Part shown: positions 57,676-64,000 of the stretch, in pieces
Layout of the letters: each line of letters begins with the position of its first letter
Numbering within the stretch: position 1 is the stretch's first letter
Source of the DNA: Lactifluus volemus
Lineage: Eukaryota > Basidiomycota > Agaricomycetes > Russulales > Russulaceae
Length of the DNA stretch: 64,000 nt
Direction of reading: 5' to 3'
Assembly: GCA_022376515.1 (NCBI GenBank)
Contig: WTXI01000113.1
Location: 50,076-114,075 of the forward strand
Translations under genes and position numbers: made by a program
The notes under the pieces: generated by a model
Database searches by the model: none
Seen by the model: only the letters and a program-made list of their open reading frames with translations
Told to the model about the DNA's origin: nothing

Positions 57676-59152
57676 ATGCGTCACCGGAAAGCACGTATTA
57701 ATCAAAAACGACCGGGTACGTCTCATGACCATAAGCCGCCGCTGAAGCCATCACTCATTTAGATCAAGGAGGCCCGAGTTCTTACCCACGTGTGACAATC
57801 GGATCCCTCCCTGACAATGTCCTCCTCGACATCTTCGACTTCTGTGAAAAGTACTCCCTTCAATGGTGGTATGCACTGGTGCACGTATGCCGAAGGTGGA
57901 GATTCATTGTGTTTGAATCACCGATTCGTCTTGATTTGCGACTTGAATGCAACGCGAATACACCCGTGAAGAAGACGCTAGATGTCTGGCCACGCACCTT
58001 TCCTATCGTCATAGATGAATCGAGATCGCAACTCCCTCTGAGTGGAGCTAACATTATTGCCGCACTCGAACACCACGATCGCGTATCCGAAATCTATCTC
58101 GATACGTCAAGTACTGTGTTGAAGCGACTCTACAGAGTGATGAACAAGCCATATCCAGTTTTGACATATCTTCGCCTTCGTATTTCAAATTCGAAGTCGG
58201 CACCGGTGCTTCGCGATACATTTTTGGGTGGATCTGCCCCGCGTCTCGAGTATCTGTACTTGGAGGGTATTCCATTTCCGGCACTACCAAAATTCTTCCA
58301 TCTTGCCATGACCTTGTCCAAGTTGTTCTCACGAAGATACCCAATACCGGTTACATCTCATCCGAAGCTGTAACCACAGCCCTATCCGCGTTGACCAAGC
58401 TTAAAGAAGTTTCCATTGGATTCGAATCCCCAGCTTCTCGTCCAGATCCAACAAATAGACCTCCGTCTTCATTTACTCGCGTTGTCCTCCCGCTCTCACC
58501 CGTTTGTATTTCCATGGCGCTAGCGAGTACTTCGAGGATCTTGTGGCTCGGATCGACACTCCTTCTCTTATTTCCGTCTCCACAATGTTCTTCAATGAGC
58601 TCGGTTTGACATCCCCATTTCCTCCAATTTATCAGTCGCACACAAATCCCCAGATCCCTCGAGGAAGCTAGGCTGTGCTTTGAAGGACTCGTCTACTTCG
58701 GGGTTGGTCGTCGTGATCCACCGGGAGCGAAGGAATTTCAGACCGCTCTGTCAATCGCGATATCTTGCCGTGCATTGGATAGGCAAGTTGCGTGTGTAGC
58801 TCAAATATGCGGCAAGATTTCGCCTTTCTTATCCAATGTAGAACGGCTTATCGTTACCAGTTACCATGGAGTGTTTTCAGATTGGAAAGATTACGTGATA
58901 ACCCCCAATGGCTGGAGCTCTTTCATGCATTTTCGGCTTTGCAGCACATGCTATACCACCCGGACTGGGTGAGATTATTGGATCTGCGCTGCAAGAGCTC
59001 ACTGGGGAAAGCGTTATGGACGCGTTGCCGATGCTACGCCATCTCTACCTTCCACCCCTTCTGAATCTACGCAGCAGGCTATACAGCCATTCATTTCCTC
59101 ACGCCAGCATTCCAATCACCCTGTCACTGTCCATCTCACAGAAATGGACTGA
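57676..59152 (+). pseudogene. F-box/LRR-like gene copy 14, multiple frameshifts
   Basis: Exons are 57676-57715 (MRHRKARINQKRP) and 57763-59152. The F-box (CEKYSLQWW linker) and the first LRR-like half are open to about 58290. Then single bases are missing relative to paralogues near 58293, 58491, 58604, 58612, 58898, 58951 and 59058. The 5' part matches copies 6 and 8, the middle resembles copy 4 (YLEGIPFPALPKF), and the 3' part matches copy 8 (EGLVYFGVGRRDPPGAKEF). All lesions are one-base losses, often in runs, and the spacer that follows shows the same pattern, so sequence quality should be considered beside real decay. Confidence 0.75.
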
Positions 59153-59869
59153 TTGTCAGGTGTCTGGATTATTGTCGATCAATGTTCTCCACTTTTCCTT
59201 TTGCTAGTACCTGTCTTTATAGCCACCTCCCCACAGCAGCTCTCTACTCCTTGTATTTTGATGTACGATAATCGGGTGGCCCACACTTTGGTGCCTGAGG
59301 CCAGGAGAAATACAGATTAAGGTTGTCTCGTTGCATGTTATGGAGTGACACCCGGTAAGTCGGGCGGAAGGCGTCCACCGCCGGCACACATGGCCATGTA
59401 ATATTAAAGTCATTCACGAGAAATTTAGCTGCTCCTCTACAAAACACTACAGACATTTCGCCGGGGAACACAAAAGTCTATTTAAGACCGGAACAAGACG
59501 GAACGTGGAGGTGAGAGGTGGCGAGGAAGAGGAGAAAGTAACTGAGGCCCATATTGCTCGCCTTACCACAAAACACTCCAACTGTAAGATTTAATGCTCG
59601 TTATCTCACCAAATTTGATGTGACATGGCCGCCTGTCCTGCATGAGCACAAAGCCAGATTTCTCCTTCGGTAGCTTCGGGATCGACCCGCTTAATCAATT
59701 GTCCGGGAGTGCGCATAGCCTGCATCGCGATGTATTGATGCGGTGGCCAAGCGTTCGGTGCATATCCCATTGCAGCCATAATCGATGAAGGTCACTTGGA
59801 CGCGTGCGCGGAAGGATCCCCAGAGGTTAGGGCCAAAATACTGGAATTGAGTATCGGAACTGTTTGTGG
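59153..59869. other. Spacer 14-15, proximal part
   Basis: 3' flank and convergent remnant, nearly identical to 19581-20392 except that the extra block of about 77 nt there (19741-19817) is absent here. Small one-base deletions are frequent (for example TGCAGCCATAATCG near 59773). Confidence 0.5.
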
Positions 59870-61781
59870 CGGAGCTTCGACGGACACGCAAAAAAAGAGA
59901 GCAGATCATCAAACTCCCAGTGGTTGGAATGCTCGACTGATCGTGACAGAAATGCGAGTACCTCTCCCCAGACTACCCCGCATGCCACAGGCTGCTATAG
60001 AGAAATTATATATTGCAAAGAGAGGGTATTCCTAATGGTGATGAGGAGCCTGCGGCAAACCTGACGTACTTGATATCAGCAAACGAGTCGAGGGGACAAC
60101 TGTCGCCTGTTATTTACCCTCTGGCAGGCCAAGAGCACCTTGTGATCTCCTTCAATCATGATTTCGACTGCGTCACCGTGACACCAAACCTCCTGTGATG
60201 TCATTGTATTGCAGAGCGAAATTCGGCGTAGCGTTATCGTCAAGGTAGTTATACTGTAGTACGACTCTATTTCGATAGGTAAGCAAGGGGGGGCAGACCT
60301 CCAATTGTTTCCTCACAGGAGTGCGGTCGCAGCACCAAGTGGGATGTATCGCCATTTTTGGCATACGTGCGCCAACCTATTGGCTATACCACTTGCCCAA
60401 TCCCACTCCGAGTCAAGAGTACAGTCAATGTCTAGGAGACATTATCTGGGAGAGGATGGATGGTAACAAGTCGTAAAATATGATTTGCGCCATGGAGTAA
60501 GTCATCATCGTGAGCACAGCGCATAACACCCCTCGTCCTCGAACTGAGCTCTATCCCTTCTGGTGAAGTACCACGCGCCTTCCCATATTGTGAGACTTAG
60601 AAGGTAGATCCCTTGGATCGGAAAGGTGCTAGAAGGTGAATCTTGATCGGGTACTTGGTGATAGTTGGTAGTTGACCTTTCCGAGTCGAGCGCTCCTGAT
60701 TAGGATTCACGAAGTTCTAGATAAGACAGATGGGAAGGCATTTGGCGTACTTCGAGTCTTCATCGAAGGATGTGGTAACGAAGAGGGGAGCAACAAGTGT
60801 TGTTAATACGGCAAATATGGGGAACGGAGTCCATAGTTTGTGATGTTTTTCTGCACGCGTGAATGTCGGGATGGGGGAGCGTTCTTGAGGGTGTTTCAGA
60901 TCCAGAGCCCATATACGCCCTCTTTAATAGAACACACCTGATTCCATTGTAAATGCCAAAGAGCCGTGTGCTTGGATGAACATAAGTTGCATGGTAGGAG
61001 TGATGCGCGGAATGTGATGTTTGGATGTGTGAGAGTGAATGACGCTGAAATGACGGAGACTACTCGGATAAGGGAGTCATCATTTGCGTCTGGTGGGGGC
61101 GGGACCCAGACGATGAAAGGAAGAGGGGGTGCGGTGAGCGTAATTGTTGAGGGGATAGGATTAAAAACGTCGCTTTTGCATCGAGGGTGAATTTTGAGCA
61201 CCCAGATGAGACGGAAAATTGAGTGAGGTGGACTAGGTCAGAGATGAATGGTAGGGGTGGACCGTCGCCTGGAGCAACTAGGCTGGGCAGGACAGGGACT
61301 AGAAGACTGTCAGGGTTGTTGAGGAATGGGGTTAAAGGGAGAATGTAACGTCGTCTCTTCATACGGAGTCCGACCGTAAGATTTGACCATCAGTGCTAAG
61401 TAAACTTCGCCAGGTGGCACCGTGGCACCGAGCGCAATGGGCGCCTTGAAGTTTAGCTCGAAATTCAGGCCTGAGCGACGACATAGCCCTGTCGTCAGCT
61501 TTCGCATGCAAAGTTGAGCCAAGTAGATAGATTGTGTGAAGGATGGACATGCACGGGTGAGAAAATGGAGTCAACCACGAGGAATCGTCCGGAGGATTTT
61601 CGGTGAGAGGAATCTGATCGGAAAAGTAGAAGCTAAATGCGTGGGGAGTCATCAAGGGAAGTAATGTTTGATAGAGGAGAGGGTGATAGAAACGACATCA
61701 ACATTTCGAGGCGCACCCGCGCGTGGTGCAACAGTGTAATGTACAAGTTGAAGGGCTTTCGATGAAATGACGCGCCCGAGA
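59870..61781. other. 1.9 kb insert, second copy
   Basis: Near-identical to 20393-22265 in the same orientation and the same place in the spacer. The minus-strand F-box here reads LPDNV (near 60440) but has a one-base deletion right after. The proline-rich minus frame (60896-61201) is open for 101 codons and ends GVYGLWI. Another minus frame, 61060-61362, reads TPFLNNPDSLLVPVLPSLV just upstream in minus sense. Together they suggest exons of one former minus-strand gene. Because insert and flanking unit are both duplicated, the copy arose by segmental duplication rather than a second independent insertion. Confidence 0.55.
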
Positions 61782-63138
61782 TTTCCTCGCTTGTCCGAGG
61801 TGTGGGAACAATTCCCACTCAACACGACCTTCTCACCACTTGGTCGTCACACCTCTCGCCCCTTGCTTCCCTAATACAATCACCTATGCCACCTGGTACA
61901 AATTTCCCATTTTATGTCAACGTCACTTGAGTATCCATGCCAGCATTTCCGTTTCGTGACGAACATCTCCGAGCTCGAGTCCTCGAGTCAGCGTGTTCCC
62001 CTCAATTTATCAGGTCAGATGTTCTCCTCTGTCTTTCTGCCTTTTCCTCTTTGATCCTATCCGCAACACACCCACACACACGGTGGTCGTCCATTGCGAT
62101 CTCATACGGACTATGATAGTGAGTCGTAATTCGTTTATCTTGTGCTCCTTTCATTTCTCCCCTTGAGACCGTGACCCTCCCCTTTTTGTGGAACCTCTTT
62201 GATGCCATATCTACCATGCCCCGAGGAGCGAAGTCTAATGGTACTCGAAACGAGCAGAATGCCATACGAACAGTGGCAGCTTCCTGGAAATGAGCCAAGA
62301 CGTTTGTGAGTGAGTTGCCTTCTCCGTACTCCACACTACCGCTGTGACCGCTTCTCTCAGATTTCTTGTGTCAGCGGTGTATACGGTAAACCATTAGCCC
62401 GCCTGACCTGAATGACAAATTCGTGATGACCATTCCAGCACTTACCCAACTACCACCGACATGCGTCTCGACAGTATGAACAAGAATCGACCGCTCAAGC
62501 TGCACTGGGGATGTACCGCCTCAAGCTCGCGAACGACCATGATTTCCCGCGAGTCCAAGTCACCGAGTACTTCAAAATATTTGATTGTGTGTCGACTTGT
62601 GGACAGAATTACATGTTCATATTCGGGAGAGTACGTACAGCCCTGTCCCTCCACCTATGCCATAACGATGGCTGTTGGGCGTAACTAATAAGCGCTCTCG
62701 AGAATTATCCCTATTGCTGCTCATCGCGGTGGACTTTACCTTCGATGTTCCTCTTCCGGGACATCTTTATATCGTTCGTTAGTATACTTGTACTTTATAC
62801 ATGATACTTAATGATACTCAGAGTGGATGTTGGCCTCTATCGCTGCCAGATGGGTGACCGTATTCTCATTGGCTCAGGGCTGTGGTGCACGTGTATCATG
62901 CATGCATCGTGCGACCTCAACCACACAGCCTCTCTGCGGCCCTCAACTGAACTATCAACGTCTCTGTCGAAGAGGTCTCTTTCTCACAGGTACGTCAAGA
63001 ATCCAGATCCCTTACTACAATAGCAGTCTAAGCTAACTCTGTTTGCTAAGTTGAATTTTGAGCTTCTAGCACTCACACTCGACAGCCCATTAACTATCCC
63101 ATCTTCTCAACGAATAGGAGTTACTAGTATCGTCCTCT
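61782..63138. promoter_or_regulatory. Promoter and leader of copy 15
   Basis: Unlike copy 7's spacer, the dyad is kept right after the insert (61802-61818), so the insert's right boundary differs slightly between the two units or the dyad was lost there. The leader runs from 61930 with GTGAGTGAGTTG (62308), GGGAGA-GTACGT (62631) and CACAG-GTACGTC (62990) donor candidates. Confidence 0.5.
61802..61818. promoter_or_regulatory. Conserved dyad upstream of copy 15
   Basis: GTGGGAA-CAA-TTCCCAC, perfect arms. Confidence 0.5.
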
Positions 63139-64000
63139 ATGCGTCAACGGAAGGTGGTTTTTAATCAAAGAGGCCCAGGTACGTCTCAGGACCATGGGCT
63201 GCCGCTGAAGCAATCACTCACTTGGATCGAGTAGACAGATCCTCCCTGACAATGTCCTCCTTGACATCTTCGACTTGTGTAAAACACACTCCCCTCGATG
63301 GTGGTATGCACTGGTGCACGTATGCGGAAGGTGGAGATACGTTGTATTTCAGTCGCCGCTGCGTCTTCATTTGCAACTTGTATGCAATGCGGACACACCT
63401 GTGAAGAAGACGCTAGATGTCTGGCCACGCGCCCTTCCTATCCTCATAGGGGAATCGAGACCGAGACTCCCTCTGAGTGGAGCTAACATTATTGCCGCAC
63501 TCGAGCATCACGATCGCGTGTACGAAATCAATCTCAGCAGTATAACAAATACTCTATTGAAGCGACTCTACAAAGCGATGAAGATGCCGTATCCAGTTTT
63601 GACATATCTTCGCTTGCGACATTTTTCAAATTCGAAGTCGGCACCGGTGCTTCACGATACCTTTTTGGGTGGATCTTCCCCGTGTCTAAAGCATCTTGAC
63701 TTGATTGGTATTCCATTTCCGTCACTACCAAAATTTCTTCCATCTTGCCATAATCTTTCCGACGTTTTCCTCAAGAAGATACCCAATACCGGTTACGTTT
63801 CACCCCGAAGCTATGGCCACAGCCCTATCCGCGTTGACCAAGCTTAAAGAAGTTTACATCGGATTCGAATCCCCAGCTTCTCGTCCTGATCCAGCAAATA
63901 GACCTCCATCTTCATTGACACACGTTGTCCTCCCCGCTCTCACTCGTTTGTGGTTCCACGGTGCTAGCGAGTACTTTGAGGACTTGTGGCTCGGATCGAC
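63139..64000 (+). pseudogene. F-box/LRR-like gene copy 15, broken, cut by the window edge
   Basis: Exon 1 is 63139-63178 (MRQRKVVFNQRGP). The second exon has lost about 30 bp before the F-box: GAGTAG is followed by ACAGATCCTCCC, without the usual SFPRITIGS codons, and the frame set by exon 1 does not enter the F-box frame. The F-box frame itself (NVLLDIFDLCKTHSPRWW) is open from about 63240 to 63847. An extra C at 63801-63806 (CACCCCGAAG versus CACCCGAAG) shifts it, and a T is missing near 63981 (GAGGACTTG). The 3' half lies beyond the window. It is most similar to copies 9 and 10 in its N-terminal part. Confidence 0.75.

Noticed and set aside
1..64000. CRISPR array or other short direct-repeat array
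   Set aside because: The repeats are long gene-containing units in a eukaryotic sequence; no short repeat-spacer pattern is present.

Overview
The window is a piece of a basidiomycete (most likely Agaricomycete) nuclear chromosome. The evidence is eukaryotic and fungal: GT-AG introns of about 47-64 nt, large final exons without a usable ATG that need a short spliced upstream exon, an F-box/LRR-like protein family that I recognise as a large lineage-specific expansion of mushroom-forming fungi, and a non-LTR retrotransposon of fungal type. No rRNA, tRNA, CRISPR or bacterial-type operon was seen.

Layout. Fifteen copies of one F-box gene lie head to tail on the + strand, most at a period of about 3.4-3.9 kb. 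From left to right: copy 1 (1-911, cut by the window edge, frameshifted), 2 (3236-4740), 3 (7073-8552, nonsense codon), 4 (10707-12199), 5 (14122-15673), 6 (18086-19580, frameshift), 7 (23535-25041), 8 (34406-35889), 9 (38279-39771), 10 (42678-44182), 11 (46252-47756), 12 (49886-51392, nonsense codon), 13 (53421-54931), 14 (57676-59152, many single-base deletions) and 15 (63139-64000, cut by the window edge, broken). Nine copies (2, 4, 5, 7, 8, 9, 10, 11, 13) are intact as two-exon genes of 476-495 aa. In all nine a phase-1 intron joins a 13-20 codon basic first exon to the F-box exon and the total length stays divisible by three.

Each spacer repeats the same order: a conserved 3' flank, remnants of a minus-strand (convergent) gene with its own splice signals, a short perfect dyad GTGGGAA-N3-TTCCCAC, a pyrimidine-rich stretch, and a leader of about 1.2 kb with several candidate mini-introns ending at the first coding exon. 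Exceptions are the spacer after copy 3 (a different, partly inverted segment), those after copies 6 and 14 (a 1.9 kb insert carrying a minus-strand F-box relic), and those after copies 9 and 13 (an extra module with a minus-strand open frame).

A full-length LINE (27237-34196) sits in the leader of copy 8. It has two intact ORFs (gag-like with three zinc knuckles; endonuclease/reverse transcriptase/degenerate RNase H) joined by an overlapping TAATG, a 20-nt poly(A) tail and a 14-bp target-site duplication. The paralogous leader of copy 6 preserves the empty site.

The F-box proteins are presumably Skp1-binding substrate receptors of SCF ubiquitin ligases, from the family and not shown here. 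The array shows birth-and-death evolution: intact and freshly broken copies side by side, chimeric genes, short in-frame hypervariable segments, and a shared promoter dyad that could co-regulate all copies.
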